From: Hydractinia symbiolongicarpus
Lineage: Eukaryota; Cnidaria; Hydrozoa; Anthoathecata; Hydractiniidae
Direction of reading: 5' to 3'
DNA length: 64,000 bases
Assembly (NCBI RefSeq): GCF_029227915.1
Contig: NC_079888.1
Coordinates: 11,639,001-11,703,000 of the forward strand
Of this stretch, positions 29,985-44,900 are shown in pieces (positions within the stretch are counted from its first letter, which is position 1; every line of letters begins with the position of its first letter). The notes under the pieces were generated by a model that saw nothing but the letters and a program-made list of their open reading frames with translations, was not told the origin of the DNA and did no database searches. Made by a program: the position numbers and the translations under genes.

Positions 29985-32900
29985 TAATAAAAACATGAAC
30001 ATAATAATAATTAAAGAAAGTTTATAGAGACGGCTTCAACATAATCAACAGCTAATAGAAAAATAGTAGCCCGATCTAACAGAATATAAGTTCGGTTCTG
30101 CTTTACTCAAAAGTCTTAAATGCGGTACAATTTCTTTAACAACTTAATTCGCTTTCATTTCTGTGTTTAATGTAAACTTTACGCAAAAATACTACAAAAT
30201 ATTTTCAGAACTTAATTTATGTTAGTATCCTCCACCTATGCGAGAATGTACATAGCTTCATGTTGAACGCGAGTTTTTAAAACTTTGAAAACAGTCGCAT
30301 AGAATGAAATTGGCTGAATGAAAAATAGTGGGAGTCTATAGTGGTCTTAAAAGTTGCATGCGGCTATAATGATTCGCGTGTATATATTTCAAAAGGATTG
30401 GACGTCGGTAAAACTTTTAGAATCACTTTCAACCTAACAGTATAAGCTTAACATGTTTACATTCAAATAAGTTGGAACACTTTATTTTTAATATTCAGCT
30501 TAAAAAGAATTATCAAGCATTTTTTCGGAAGTACGCAATTGAATTGATCTTCAGCTTTTTTCTTTCTTACACCTCCACTAAAACAAAGAATTCAAGGATT
30601 TAGAGATTTTCCCTATTAGGCGCTTTTGGGATTAATCAGAGTGATGAAAATGAAAAGTGTTTATACAAAACAAAAAAGTTTAATTTATTTGTAGAGGTAT
30701 CTTCAAAGAAGTTAAGCACATCGGTCCCCAGTAGTTAAATAAAGTTTTATGTCAATAAATTATGATAAAAAAAATGAGGTTAAAAAGTTATTGTGGTGTA
30801 AAGAAAACGAAAACAGCTTGTACCGCTAAGATTAAAGCGAGCCAAGGCTTTGTTTTCATAGTTGTTAGTGCCCAAATCTCTACAGATCACAAACATATGT
30901 GTACATATATATGCGCAACATCTGGCTAAATAGGCGATGAAAATCCCTTTTATAGTGGATTTTCTTATGAAACGAAAAAACGTATTTGAAAGAGAAATTT
31001 TAAAGTAACACTTGTCCAGAAATTTCAATAGACCAGTGTTGTTTTGTTAAAACATTTTTTATATATATATAAATAAAAGTAAATAAATAAACAAATAAAT
31101 AAATAAACGAGTTAATGAATACAAATTCTCAGCGTGAACAAAACAGCATGTAAACACGAAATATTAAGAAGGTTTCGGATATAAAACTTATAGATGAAAC
31201 AATTCTATGTCGGGTATTTAGAATCGTGTAGTAATTCAATGTCGGTCTGTCGGTTCCAATAATGCGCATCTACTTGATGTGCTATTTTTAGTTGCGTTGT
31301 TAGTTTGTTTAAATTTCATTATTTGTTTAAAAGCAGAGCCAACAAATATTTCTTGTTCGAGTTTACATCAAAAGAAGGGGAAATCTTAAAATGGCAAAGC
31401 TGAACGTAGGAGGGTAGAATAATGTTCTCATAGGTATTAGGGGCGACTCAAGAGGGAAATATACAGCGGCGCCCACTTTCAATCTCTCTATACCCTTCCC
31501 TCGTACCTACCTTAAATGACGAGATTCAGCTACTTGCTTTCATTCGTGTCTTTCGTGCTATTTAGGCAGCACTTTCTTTTATAATTTCCAGCATCCCCAT
31601 AATTAACTTTCAACTTCTCCATAATTAACTTTCAGTAGATATCTCCGTAAATAAGAAAGAAGAATACGCACTTAAATTTTATCTGTGCTTTGATTCTTTC
31701 TTCTTTTTTTACTCATTTGTTAATAATCTCTTTTTCTCCATTATGTCATTTGCGGTGATGTGAAATGGATATTTAAATAAAATTACACGAATTTCACAGA
31801 CTATGAAATTGTCGCGTCACACCCAGTGTAATCTGTGAAGCACGTTTATCATTCCACTCTATTGTACTAAAGTTTATTACATACAAAGACAGCGGAAGAT
31901 AACGACCAACAGTGAATATTTCACTTCTTCTCGCTTCATACTTTTTCCATAACAACAGAATTTCAAAAATACTAATGTCGCTTTAAACGAAGTTTTCATT
32001 GATTAATCTTGATATGATGCAAAATTCTGTTTCTATGGTAACTATAAACACAATAGCGGCCATGATGGCGTAAGATATTGTACTGACATTTACACAGTGT
32101 TGGGCGGTTCACTTCGTGTCGTAACACAAAAGTATAAATTATTAACAAAAATTATTTTATTATATTCTTATTGTGGTTTTCATGATGAATCATTGGCACT
32201 TTCATTTGTGCTCGGAGGGAAGCGAAGTCGGGTTGTGTTAATGTCACACCTTAGCTATGTCCGAATATTTATTTTTAAACCGTTCTTCCTCCCACTTTAA
32301 ATTTATCTTACAATTCAGTTAGCAGGGAACAGTTGTTCAATTGGAGAAAGTGATGTTTGTACCACACAGAGTGAGGAAAAAGTTTATAGTGTGAGTAATC
32401 ACAGAAATGCAAACTAAAAAAGAAGCAGCAAATATTAAAAAAAGTTAAGAACTTACTTGAAGTTAAATGTACTGTTTATTTCAACTTAATGTGTTAAGTA
32501 AATTTCTCATACTTTATGAAATTAAGATGTTATTTTCTTATCTTTCAAATCTCATTGATGTTATTTTTCTTCTCGAATGTTTTTCTTCTCAAATTTTTTA
32601 CTACACTTGAGCCAAACGTGTAAATGCGAAATGTTAATCACTTGTTAAAACCACTAACTGCGATGTTGTATTTATAAAAAGGTGAGAAAAAGGATGAACG
32701 TGTAGAACGAGTGCATGATAGTGGATAAAAAAACAAAACAAAGATGCATGGTAATTGTTTGCCCCGCTTATAAAGAACGGTTTCTATCACAGCATTCTTA
32801 GGCGAAGCTTCATTTGAATGTTGGCGCTTAGAATGCTCAATTTCCATGTTACTAAAGATGGCTTTTAGAATTTTAATTGGTTGTTAAAAAATAAGTCCGT

Positions 32901-33415
32901 CTGCAAACACTTTGGAAAAATATTTGTGCCGAGATCGGAAAAACTCTTATGCGCATGCGCAGACGCAAAACACTGCAAGCTGTTGCTTAGAACGTTTTAA
33001 TAGAAACCGGTTTTAAAACCGTCAATAAAAATTCCGCACTATTTAAATGTATACTAAGAAGGAACAGATTCGTGTTAATTTATGTAATCCAATTTTGTGC
33101 AAACCTTTTCCAAAAAAGAGGAAATCCAGTCTGAATGAATTTCAGGAATAGAAAAGCAATCCTGTTTACCGATTGACAATTACACAGCATCCCCTCCTTT
33201 CTATTTGCCAATGATCGTTTTCGCAACTTAATTGAAGGAAGCACTGTAGGTCATAATACACGAACATGCAAAATCCTATTACTAACAAGTTCCTCTTCGA
33301 AAATTATAAAGTCGTAGCTGTTACACATGTGTGTAACTTAAACGGAAGAGAAGACTCTTTATTCATCGAGTTTCTCTTTGCTAAAATTTACTTGATTACC
33401 TCAGAAATGTAGAAA
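29985..33415. other. No feature seen
   Basis: AT-rich intron-like or intergenic DNA. Contains a simple AAAT/AAAC-rich repeat at about 31070-31110. Confidence 0.3.
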
Positions 33416-33419
33416 ACGC

Positions 33420-33750
33420 GAAGTAAGTAACGCATCTGAAAACAGCGTAAACAAAATAACCCAAACAAAAACAACGTTAACAAAAACAATGTAAAAAACA
33501 CTGCGGAATCAAATAAAACAACGTGAACGTAATCGAAAAAAAAACAACATAAACAAAAACAGAGTAAACAAAAACAGGGTAAACAAAGCAACATAAACAA
33601 AAAAAGTGCAGAAAAGCAAATGAAACAAAATAACGTAAACAAACAACGTAAACAAAGCAATATAAATAAAATCAACACAAACAAAACAAGATAAACAAAA
33701 ACAACGTAAACAAAAAATATAACAAAAACAGTCCGAACAAACAAAAGAAC
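33420..33750. repeat. Low-complexity AACAAAAACAACGTAAAC repeat tract
   Basis: About 330 bp of irregular repeats of the words AAACAAA, AACGTAAAC and AAACAACA. On the - strand it gives an open frame of Phe/Leu/Val/Cys residues, which is an artefact of the repeat. Confidence 0.75.
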
Positions 33751-34289
33751 ATTAACGAATTAAACATCCTAAAAATCCAGACAAACTTTCCAGTCGAAAC
33801 TACGATTTGATTTTCTTATAATTACAAAGACATCATTTACGTGATTTCACCCGTACATTATTAAATATGGATATGTTAAAAATGAGTCTCGAAGCAAGAT
33901 CTTTCGTGGCGATTTCAACATGACTCTCTACTCTTTGTCTTATTTAAAAAAAATTCATATTTTTACGTTGCTTCTGTATCGAGGACGAGAATAATTGTTG
34001 TTATAGTGATACTGTTTTTAACCAAATATAAACAAGAAGCCCTGGGGGCTCTAAGAATTTCCGCTCGCTACCAAAATATTTGATGACAACATGCTAATTT
34101 GTTGTCATGCCAAATCATGCCAAACATTCGAAGAGGTTTGGTGCATGAAGCTCTGAAGATAAAGCACACAAGTGACATTATATCTTACAACAAACGCAAA
34201 CAAAACGAAACGTGTCATAATAAGCTCACATTTTAAAAGAAATTGATAACAAAAAATACAGCCTATCATTCATGCTTGAAAGTCTTGCG

Positions 34290-35455
34290 ATTGAAACGTT
34301 TATGGTCTTAAACGGCATTTAGTTGACAAAAAATCAAAATTTTGATCTCACCACCATGTTCAGCATACTTTATTTGTTTACTGTGCCAAATTTTGTTGAA
34401 AATAAAGTGGTTTTAATTTTTGGATCAATTTTGACCTATAATGGCATTTAGGTGACAAAAATCAAAATTTTGATGTCACCATTATGTTCAGCATACTTTT
34501 TTTGTTAAGTGTGCCAAGTTTTGTCAAAAATAAAGTAGTTTTAATTTTTGGACCAATTTTGGCCTAAAATGACATTTAGGTAACAAGAAATCAAAACTTT
34601 GATGTCACCATCATGTTCAGCATACGTTAACTGTATCAAATTTTGTTGAAAATAAAGTAGTTTTAATTTTTGGACAAATTTTGGCTTGAAATGACATTTA
34701 GGTGACAAAAAATCACATTTTTCTATAATCATCATTTTCAGCATACTTTATTTGTTAACTGTGCCAAATTTGGTCGAAAATGAAGTGGTTTTAATTTTTG
34801 GACCAATTTTGACCTATAATGGCTTTTAGGTGACAAAAATCAAAATTTTGATGTCACCATTATGTTCAGCATACTTTTTTTGTTAACTTTGCCAGTTTTT
34901 GTTAAAAATGAAGTAGTTTTAAATGTTGGACCAATTTTGGCCTAAAATGACATTTAAGGTGGCAAAAAATCAAAATTTTGATCTCACCACCATGTTCAGC
35001 ATACTTTATTTGTTTACTGTGCCAAATTTTGTTGAAAATAAAGTAGTTTTAATTTTTGGACCAATTTTGGCCTAAAATGACATTTAAGGTGGCAAAAAAC
35101 CAAAATTTTGATGTCACTATCATGTTCAGCATACTTTTTTTGTTAACTGTGCCAAGTTTTGTCAAAAATAAAGTAGTTTTAATTTTTGGACCAATTTTGG
35201 CCTAAATTGACATTTAGTTAACAAGAAATCAAAACTTTGATGTCACCATCATGTTCAGCATACGTTAACTGTGTCAAATTTTGTTGAAAATAAAGTAGTT
35301 TTAATTTTTGGACCAATTTTGGCCTAAAATGACATTTGGGTGACAAAAACCAAAATTATGATGTCACCATTATGTTCAGCATACTTTTTTTGTTAACTGT
35401 GCCAAATTTTGTCAAAAACAAATACCAATTTTGGCCTGAAACGTCATTTAGATGA
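34290..35455 (+). repeat. Satellite of about 129-bp units, nine copies, with a five-unit higher-order pattern
   Basis: The marker TTCAGCATAC occurs at 34359, 34487, 34616, 34737, 34865, 34995, 35125, 35254 and 35376, so spacings are 128, 129, 121, 128, 130, 130, 129 and 122. Units share TGTGCCAA(A/G)TTTTGT and AGTTTTAATTTTTGGACCAA. Units 1-4 resemble units 6-9, including shared private variants and matching short copies, at an offset of 636-639 bp. Confidence 0.92.
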
Positions 35456-35459
35456 CTTC

Positions 35460-37640
35460 CCAGTACTTCGGGAGCTTGGGTACGAAGTTTAAATCTGTGA
35501 CGTTGCAATTGACCATTTGGGACAGGGTTAGTTAGTTAGTCACTTATCTATCCTCCTCTCAGAGGAACGTGAAATCCCAGGGTCGATTTTTTCTTAAAAA
35601 ATGCTCCGAAAGAAAAAAACGACGGTTTTAAAGAATTTCCTACGCCTTCGGGCGCGGAAATTCAATAAACACCAATCATTATTATAAGTGATATAATGTG
35701 TTGTGTTGAGATTGAGAACTCTTGACTCTCTTTCTTTATTTACGTCATTTTATTCTGTTATCCAACCCTGCCTACTACTACACAAATTTCTTTTTCATCT
35801 TCATGCAAGTTTTTGTAATTTATATTTAAGTCTCACCTCTTATTAGAACATGTTTAGCCCTGAGTACGAGGTGTACAAAAATAGCAATATTAAAAAATAT
35901 TAAAATTGTACAAATAAAAAAATTGTATAAATTGTTACAAAGTATAGTGAAAGTTTTTTCTTTCGAATTTATTAACGACAAACATTTGGTACCAGGAAAT
36001 GAAAATCCAGGTTGACGTCAGTTGGACAATTTTAGAGCTAATACAATATCTATCAATGAATAAAATTTGCGGTTTCCTGTATAATGGATCTAATTTAGCC
36101 ATATTAACTTTTCAGTGTATGTGTAATTAGTTGGTTAGGGTAAGGCTATATAACCTCTTAAAACTAAGTATTAAGAGTAAATTATGGAAAGAAAAAACTT
36201 GTGTTCTGAAAGTTGTCAATTACTGTTTTAATATCCTTTAATAAACATGTCCGTTAGGTTAATTTCCTGATCACTAAAAACTCAAGTTCCTCAAAATTAA
36301 ACTGATTTAAATGAAATTAAATAGTTTTAAGAGTGGAGGGACCATGTTGTCAGTGACAGGTTAGCACACAATGGTTGAAGCTGCTTTAAAAATATTTGAA
36401 GTTTAATATCTCCAGATTAGCTTACTATTCAAATTTTAAAGTTTTACGGAGTTAAATTGGATAATATAGTATTTTCGAAACTATCTAGACTATCTGAGTA
36501 AGGGGACAATGCCTTACGTCCAACGCTTCCCAACTCCTCCCGCCCCGTCTTCTCTCCCCCGGTTTCACCCGTCCTGAATTGAGTCTACAAAACGAGCTCT
36601 TGATTTTTAAATTTAGTGACTTGCACGAAAGTCGGGCTTATGGCGAAAGGAAAGTCCATGAGCAGTGAGGACAAAAACAACATCTTAAATCATCCTGGAC
36701 ACCCAACTATAACTAAAAACGATAGAAAAGTATCTTGCAAATATTATCTATCTGTAATTTATTCTATATATAAGCATCTTGCTTTTCATCTATATCTTGC
36801 TTTTAAATCCAGTTTTTTTTCGGTAAAAGAATCTTTGTTAAACTTTTTGACCTAGCTAGCTAGCTATTTTTATTCTAAATTCTGTACAGAATCCTATCAA
36901 ATTATTGCATATAGAGCCAGTTGAAGCAACAACAACGACTTTTAAGAGGTATTAATATCCTTTTTAGATCTAAATTTAAAGCTTATTACTAAAAGATAAT
37001 GTATTTATTTTTGGTAAATACCATTAAAAGTAGCAAATCATGAAAAGTAATTATTTATTAACAGTGTGTCTATATTTTGGCAAAAAAGTTGTTATAAATT
37101 CTTGTACCTTGACTTGTATCATTAATGACAAGATCTTACTTGAGCCGTTTTGTAGCCCCTGTAACGACACGTTTCTACATGCATATATTTTACAAATCTT
37201 CAATTTTAAAGTTGCCTAATTTTTTTAACTTGTACCTAAATGGTACACTAAATAGAGTAACGAAATATCAAATGAAATAAATTTGGAAGTTTAATGGTAA
37301 CAAGGGGATAAACATCCTTAAAAAAATTTAAAGAGAATTAAGAAAACAAGATACTTTAAAATATTTGAATGGTCTGCAAAACGCTACCTGGAGACCTATA
37401 AACGTTTGGAATGTCATGGAAACAAACTTTGTCAACTTTATTTATACTTACAAGTTTACATAAGCTTACTATTATCATTAATCAGTATAGACGAAAAAAA
37501 GAGTGTAATCTGTTCTTACTTACGATGAGTAAACATATATCAGTACTCTTATACGAAAGAATACGCGCGAGTTATAAGTGCATATGGGAATCATAATGAG
37601 AACCAATCATATACCATATACCAGTATTAAATTTTGGAGA
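35460..37640. other. No feature seen
   Basis: AT-rich DNA; one TGACGTCA at about 36014. No gene recognised. Confidence 0.3.
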
Positions 37641-37644
37641 ATAG

Positions 37645-37757
37645 TCGGTGGTCCGTGAAAAAATCTACGGTTTCGCCCGTTTTTTTTATATCGCACTGCG
37701 TGCGTCTCACTACTTTTGGTACCATTTTGCGTGACAGATAGGGGTATTATAATATAG
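37645..37757 (-). mobile_element. Degenerate short Helitron (L1-like)
   Basis: Matches unit L1 in order: GTGAAAAAATCTAC hairpin relic, GGTTTCGCCCGT, then TATTATAATATAGA, the reverse complement of the 5' end. The 3' CTAG is lost. Confidence 0.5.
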
Positions 37758-37759
37758 AA

Positions 37760-38917
37760 AAGTAAGATATTATATGTTCAGCATGCGTTCATAAGATAAA
37801 ATTTGTGAAAGACATATATGAGAAACAAAGTATATACTATATATTTCATTAGTATACAAATCCATATACCGCTGGTTATGTGCAAAACGTTATGCATTTG
37901 GACAGATAGCTTTATCAAGGTTGCTACTTAGAAAAGAGTGATGTGGTTAACGTTGAAGATCATTAAGAGGACTCCATGTCTTGATTTACTTTTAAATACC
38001 CTGCCATTAGCATGGTGGTGGTGCCAGACTATGTCTTTAAGTAATTCGCAAGTCGGTTTTTGTCATGTGGAAAGCATGGTGGTCGACATTGCATTTTAAT
38101 TTTGGTGGAAGCTCTTTCATTGATAAAACACGTGCTTTTGGAAAAAAACGAGTTTTTTTGTTAGGATTTTATGACTTTATATCCCCAATTTAAAAATGGT
38201 TTAGGAACACAAAAATGCAAATTCTAAACCACTGTTTATATTTTGACTGAACATTTCGTTGAATGCGTTTAAAGACGTTTTGAAGGAAAATTATTAGGAG
38301 AAAAACAAAACAAAAAATATAAAAGAAACTAATCCATACCATTATCACAGTTTTTCATTTTACGGCTACCACTCACTGTGATTTAGATGCCAGGTAAATT
38401 GGATCCAGTGAAATTTGTCAAATCATAGACTAAGAATAAAGTACACGGCTGATACACACGCATAATTACTTTTTAAGTTGCAAAAATGGCTTTATATTAA
38501 TTAAAGCCTTTTTGATTCGCCCCCGAATCAAACAAAAGTCTTTTTCCGTAAAAGAAGTTTGTAAAAGTGAATTCATAGGATTGTGTAATCATTTCTATGC
38601 TGACGTCATCAAAATATCGGAATATTTATTTATTTGTTTCTGAATCAAATTAAGACTAAAACAATTATTAAGCAAGTACGATTGGCTGGCAGAAAGTTAA
38701 AGCGCTTGTATTGATATATGAAACTAGCAACATAGTGTAAATCCAGCTTCATATCTCTGATTACAAAATAAACATGTACCAAGATACAAGATATATACCA
38801 ACATGGAGTTATTGACTGTGTTATGCTATGTTTCTCGTACTTTCTTGCGTGTTGCAGATTCAACATCATTGCATAACTCTTCGAATCCCATTTGCATGTA
38901 TCGTCTGCATGTCTTAC
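37760..38917. other. No feature seen
   Basis: AT-rich, intron-like. One TGACGTCA at about 38601. Confidence 0.3.
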
Positions 38918-41900
38918 ATGAAAGTGGTGCCGCAAACAAGCCAGACCACTAATTGTTATACGCCACATTGAATCGAAGATTTGACGAATGAATGTGGTCT
39001 GGTGTTCAAACTTCTTTTGCGAAATATGAAAGAAGATAGAAAATAGTGACAGTGCTTGTCCGAGATGCAAACGTCCGCTCACTTCATTGGAAGCCAGGCA
39101 TTTCTGATGAAGTTATTTTTTGTTTGCAACACGCCAGCGACAGTGAAGCTAATCGCATGCTGAATCATATGAGTTGTAATGATATTAAAAAGTAATTTGA
39201 TACCATAATGATGGAAGAAATAATTACCTAATTTGTGTGAAGACGTGAATAAACAAGAAAACGTTGACAACAGATTTTTTTGTTTATGTTTTTTACTCAG
39301 AGTTCTACAACTTTTTTAGAATGACTTCTTGGAGTTGTTAAAAAAGTACAAGAAAGTTGAATCACTGGATACGAACCGAGGTTGTAGTTTGAAATTTTAG
39401 TGACTTACCCGATTAAGGAAAAAGATGTGTTTTTCAACACAACGCGGGAAGGGAGCGCAGCATGTACACAAAGGACAACATTTAAAACGTTGTACAGGTC
39501 ATTTGAAGACGGGTTGTCAGTTATCGACTCGAACATAGCTACTTTATAAGGATATCAAGTTGGGTTTAGGAAAGACGTCTTGGATAACGAGTACATTTAA
39601 TGTATTTTTTGTCAAATTGTCCATTTTTTATTATATTTTTTATATTTTTAAAATATGTAAAGAAAATAATAAAATTATTAAAAACAAAAAAACATTCCTG
39701 GTTAGAAATATTTGTGTACACACTTTTTCTTTTATAAAAATATGCTTTATAAGAATATCAGGCTGGAATTTCAGGTCAAAAACAATGGGTCTATGGTTTA
39801 GAACAAAAGAGAAATAAGAATAATAACCAGTTTGTTTAGGATTTTGATACTCTTATAACGCCCAACAAAAACACAGGTTCCAAATACACATCTCGTTCTA
39901 GAGCTGCTCAACATCGATGATCCAATGTTATAAATTTAGAAATTGCAATGTCTTCGTAAATCAATGTATTGACAAAATTTCAATTTTACTAAATTTTGAT
40001 ATCTAATTATTTTTTAATCAATTCTAATTTAAAGAAAGGAAAAGGGTGTCAAAAAATATTACATAGCTGACTATAAATAGCAAAGGATGCTGGGATATTA
40101 GTTACGAGCAACTAATAATTTTTTTGCTTCTGTAAGGCATAATTTTAACATTTTTTTTTCCTTTTATATTGAAACAAATCACAGCGTTCAGACAGCGTGT
40201 TGTGATTCAGGAATTTTTTTTCGTGTCACTTTAGTACCAAAAAAGTGGGATCTCTATGCAGCCGAGGCTAACCGTTCGGCTACCTGTAAAGTTCTCATAA
40301 TATTATTCATTTTTTGTTTGTTAAAATGGCAAGAATTCAAAATGATTGATGAAAGATACATATAAACAGAATTATTTTGAAAACAAAACAAACAAGAAAA
40401 AGAAAAAACACAAACAAATAAAGAACGTGCTAATTTTTCCATCTTTACTTAAATCTAAAATTTCATAATAATTTTCTTCATAACATACTCATGTTGAATA
40501 AACAAAAGAATTCACAATAGGGAAATATATTTTCGCGAGCAAATATATTAGGCGAAATTTTGCCAAAATGTAACAACGCCAATAGTTCTACTTGAAATAC
40601 CACCATAAAAATTTTGCCATACACAGACGTATATTCCATTAAAGGAGAAGAAGAAAAACAGAAACAACTTACATCAATTAATGTTTGTTATTCTCTTCGG
40701 GTTTCATTCAACTAATCATAAAAACATCTAGATTGTTATTGTTATTTACGCTGCTAAGTGTTTTTAATTGAAGATATGCAACAACCTCCTTACCAAATCC
40801 CAGCTTTTGATTTTGTTAAAAAATAATGAAGACGGGACCCGAATTTGAACTTTCAAACTTCAATCAAACAAAGTATAAACAGTTTCCCTCATGCTTTCCC
40901 TCATGTTTACTTCAGAAATCCATTATTCAAACTTCAATTCACCTAGGGGTTTGGTAAATAGTTTCTAAAAACTCCACCGCAAATGCTGCCATGTTATATT
41001 AATTTGTCTAGTCAGCATAAACCATGACTTAAACAATAAACACAACAAACAGACTAATTAGTGAAGTATGATAAAAAAATCACGTAATTACGTCCACGCA
41101 ACCGCAAAAATTGTTTTTAATTTTCATTTAGCTAGAGTGACGCGCGCTGACAGGTTTGTCAATGAACGATAAAAGAAGTTGATGTCAACACATTATTGAC
41201 AGACATGCTATGTTAAAAAAGTGAGAAATAATTCATGTTCCCCTAAAGTATTTTATTCCATCGCATTCAATGAACCAATGAGATTTCAAGAACAGGTTGC
41301 ATGACATCAGATGTTCTTGTGCTTGCTCTGGTTAAAAAAATAAAAAAGTTCCTGGTAAGAAAGGTCTGCGCACCAGGTTGTTTTCCAAAAATTCTTCTTT
41401 TCTAAAAAAAATTAGTTTGTCAACCAGCGATGCAAATATGTCATGATTGCCATCGTAATAAAGTTTCTTTGTTGCTAATATGATTTTTAATTTTTTTTAT
41501 TTATTGGTTTAGCATTTTTTTATGTAAAAAATGGTAAAGTCAAAACAAACAAACAACAATTAAAATCAATGCAGCCAAAGCATTTTTAAACATTCAGTGA
41601 GCATATTTGAATTGATGTCTTTAAATTCTATCCACCCTTCCCAAGCTTGTGACACTATATGGTAATAGCCATATATCTAAGTGCATAGCGCAATAAAAAT
41701 GAAATTTTGTTTAGTACAGATTTTTATTATTTAGTGCTAAATAACGCCGACAATTCTAGCTTCATCGGTAGAAAGTACCAGCTGTCATTGTAGATTGCAC
41801 GGGATCTATCTTAACACAAGATGTAATTTTCTAGATATGTAAATGCAAACAGACCTTTACAAGAATTAAATAAGAACATAAAAAGTTTGGAATTTTAAAT

Positions 41901-44900
41901 GCATTAAATTCAGACACAAAAAATCTTTACCCTTGATTCTAATTTAAAACAACCTCCATATTTATACCTTTCATGACGCTCACGAAATATACTTACATTA
42001 CAGAATGCCAGTGCTTGCACAGTAACGGATTGAACACTTGTGCGGTTAGGCAGCTATAAATTTTCATGTGATCATTGTAAAACTTAACGCGTAACTTGAC
42101 CAGCTCATTTTTTATGATTAATTGTAAAAAATATCTTTCCATTCGTATCTTCACTTTAACACAGTAGATCGAAGATGTCTGGAGTAATGTTGTTTTGAAC
42201 TAGCTACGTACGAAGCTGGTCACGCCTAAGTTAAACTACCGGAGAACTAACGAAACAGACACCTCGTTCTCAGGACTAGTTGCTTCTCAACAATGTTGCG
42301 GTTTTTGATAGTTGTATAGGTGCTGGGGTCGAGCTGGACGAAACAGTGGCGATGCTATGAGGCCAGTGCGCAACATAGATCGAATCAATTTTCAAATATT
42401 TACTCTTTTCATATCTGAACTTTGTAATCTACAGTGCGGTGTTATATTTCAAAATTTTTTTATATCTGATTCATATTGAATATTTTAAGCTAAAGAATCT
42501 CACCACTTTCGTTTCCAGTACTGTCAGTGATAAATATTGTAGATGCACAAGTTTTGTAGAAACGGCTGAAGCAAAAGGTCCAGGACTGGGGTTGTTATAA
42601 AAAGCTTTCTAATGTTATACTAGGTATCTATATATCTTTAACTTCTAAAAAAATTCAAAACTCAGGAGCTTCTGAATATTTTTGTTTTAAGGATAGAAAA
42701 ATGCTGACATGCTAATCGAATAGTTGCCATGGCAACAGAGGCGACACATCTGTAATGTCCTATACCTAAAAATGATGTCAATAGTCACAATTTTTAAACT
42801 CCTAAAAAGGTGTACTTCAAATATTAAAAGCAAAAAATTGTTGGTGGGGGAGCTTCCCCCCTACTGCCCTGTATAGGGTTAGCAGCTACAGTGTTTCGTG
42901 ATTATCGAACACATTTCACTTAACAGTTGTAAAATGGTATCACACAAATCATGTCTTCTGCAGTTTCATGTTAAATAATTTATCAAAATATGGGGAAATT
43001 TAACCCTAGGAATTTGAAAAAAATAATTGTGGGATTTGGTTACGAACTTGTCATGTCTTTTCCTTTGCAAATAAAATATTTTGTGTTTTATTTTTCCTCT
43101 CATATCCATGGAGACAAGTATTAAGTCGAATTTTTGAGGTTAAATTGTATTTTTTGTAATTTCATGGTTTTAGCATTGTAATTGGTCTGAAGAGAAGCAA
43201 TTAAAAAATAATATAGCCTCTTACAAAAAATATTCTCCTACATAGAGACAACACTTCTGTGGGTGAATCTAAAGTGGGCATCGTAAATATCCTTTGTGGT
43301 GAAGTGCTTCATATATCATTTGGCTTATTGGAATTTTATAGCGGTTACCGAAAAAATTCAACGCGGTTGAGAACTCGAATATCATAAATTAATGTTAAAA
43401 ATACAAGGGTTTTATAAAGTTAGGTTACGATCTCGTTACCATAGTTTTCTATGCTTGTTGTCAATTTCTCATGCTGTGAACATGCAAACAGTATCGATAG
43501 TTCTTATTCTACTCACCACAAATGACTGTTTACAGACGCCTCCTGGTTGAATAAACAACACCTTTTCCGTGCCAGTGCCCCTGATAGGTGCCCTTGCTGA
43601 ACAACGCCATTTGTAGAGTCAGCACCCCTTGGCGAATAATGTGGGTTAATAGGTTACTTTAAAGCTATTTTTCTGTAATAAGATGAAATTCCTGGCATCA
43701 CCACTGCTGACTTTCATGTGATAATAAATGATAGTTCATCTCTATAATAATACGCCAGTTCTGTCTGTCTGTCTGTCTGTCTGTGACTTTTGCAAAGTGG
43801 ATTATATTCTTCACAATTTTCTTTAACAAATTCTATAAAACATCGCCTATAAAATTGTTCTGTAATTTACCAAACTTTAACGTTAAAATACCATTGACGT
43901 CAAAGGAAAGTTAATTAAGATTAGTGAAGCCATTACAGTGCACTTAAAACTTTAAAGCCAAATAACTTGGAAACGAGGTGGTGACATCAATGATTTTTCA
44001 CCGCGTGGGTAACTAGGGACCACCTGGGACCAATTTGGGTAAGTTTCCCAAACCTAGGTCCCCAAATTCGTTTCGGAATGGACGGGTTGATGACGTCATC
44101 GAAAAACTTCAAACCCCAATATCTCTGCAACCGTTTGTCAAAAGTATATGTTCCTATACATTTTCTTGATCAGCGTTTCAAAATCTATACGATGAAGGCA
44201 ACAGGTATACAAATTTCTAAAAACTTTTTTTTGGGTTTTGACAGGGCAATGCTGACGTCAGCAAAATTTTTAAACCCCTATAATTCATTAACCGCTCATT
44301 AAAACCACACGATCATATACATTTTCTTGATCAGCAGTTTAAGCTCTATACAATGGAGGCAACGTAAAAACAAGGTTCTAATTTTTTTGTGGATGTGTTG
44401 CTGACGTCATCAAAATTCAAATGACGCTTCTTTTTCATTTTTATCCTGCCTCAGTGGATTTTTCCACGGGCTTTATCGACTAGTCTATATAATAATACGC
44501 CACTTCTGTGTGTCTGTAACAGGCAAAGTGGATATGTTCATTTTCCTTTGATCTTACCGAAATTTTCTTTGAAGTAACCGAAAAATGCATGTCTAATATA
44601 TTAAATTTTCCGACGTTACGGCGCGACGTCAATAACACTACTTTAACGTCAATATCCTATATTAAATTAATGAAGCCGTTACAGTGCACTTAAAACTTCG
44701 AGGCCAAATAACTTGGAAAGAAGGTGGTGACGCCAATGATTTTTCACCGCGTGGGTAACTAGAGACCACCAAGGACCAATTTGGGTAAGTTTCCCAAACC
44801 TGGGTCCCCGAATCCGTTTCGGAATGGACGGGTTGATGACGTCGTCAAAAAACCTTTAAACCCTAATATCTCTGCAACCGTTTATCAAAAGTACATGATC

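Noticed and set aside
33388-33744. Open frame of 118 residues, very rich in Phe, Leu, Val and Cys (- strand)
   Set aside because: It is the translation of a low-complexity AACAAA/AACGTAAAC tract, not a membrane protein.
38645-39082. 145-residue - strand open frame taken as a single-exon gene
   Set aside because: No domain. Only the part at 38918-39013 has good splice signals, so I list that as an exon candidate instead.
39409-39536. Open segment starting ATG (MFESITDNPSSNDLYNVLN...) with a GTAAGT donor
   Set aside because: It ends in phase 2 and does not join any neighbouring exon candidate, so I mention it only as an alternative, not as a gene.
43760-43786. (CTGT)n microsatellite
   Set aside because: It is simply the expanded 5' TCTGTCTG part of the Helitron and not an independent feature.
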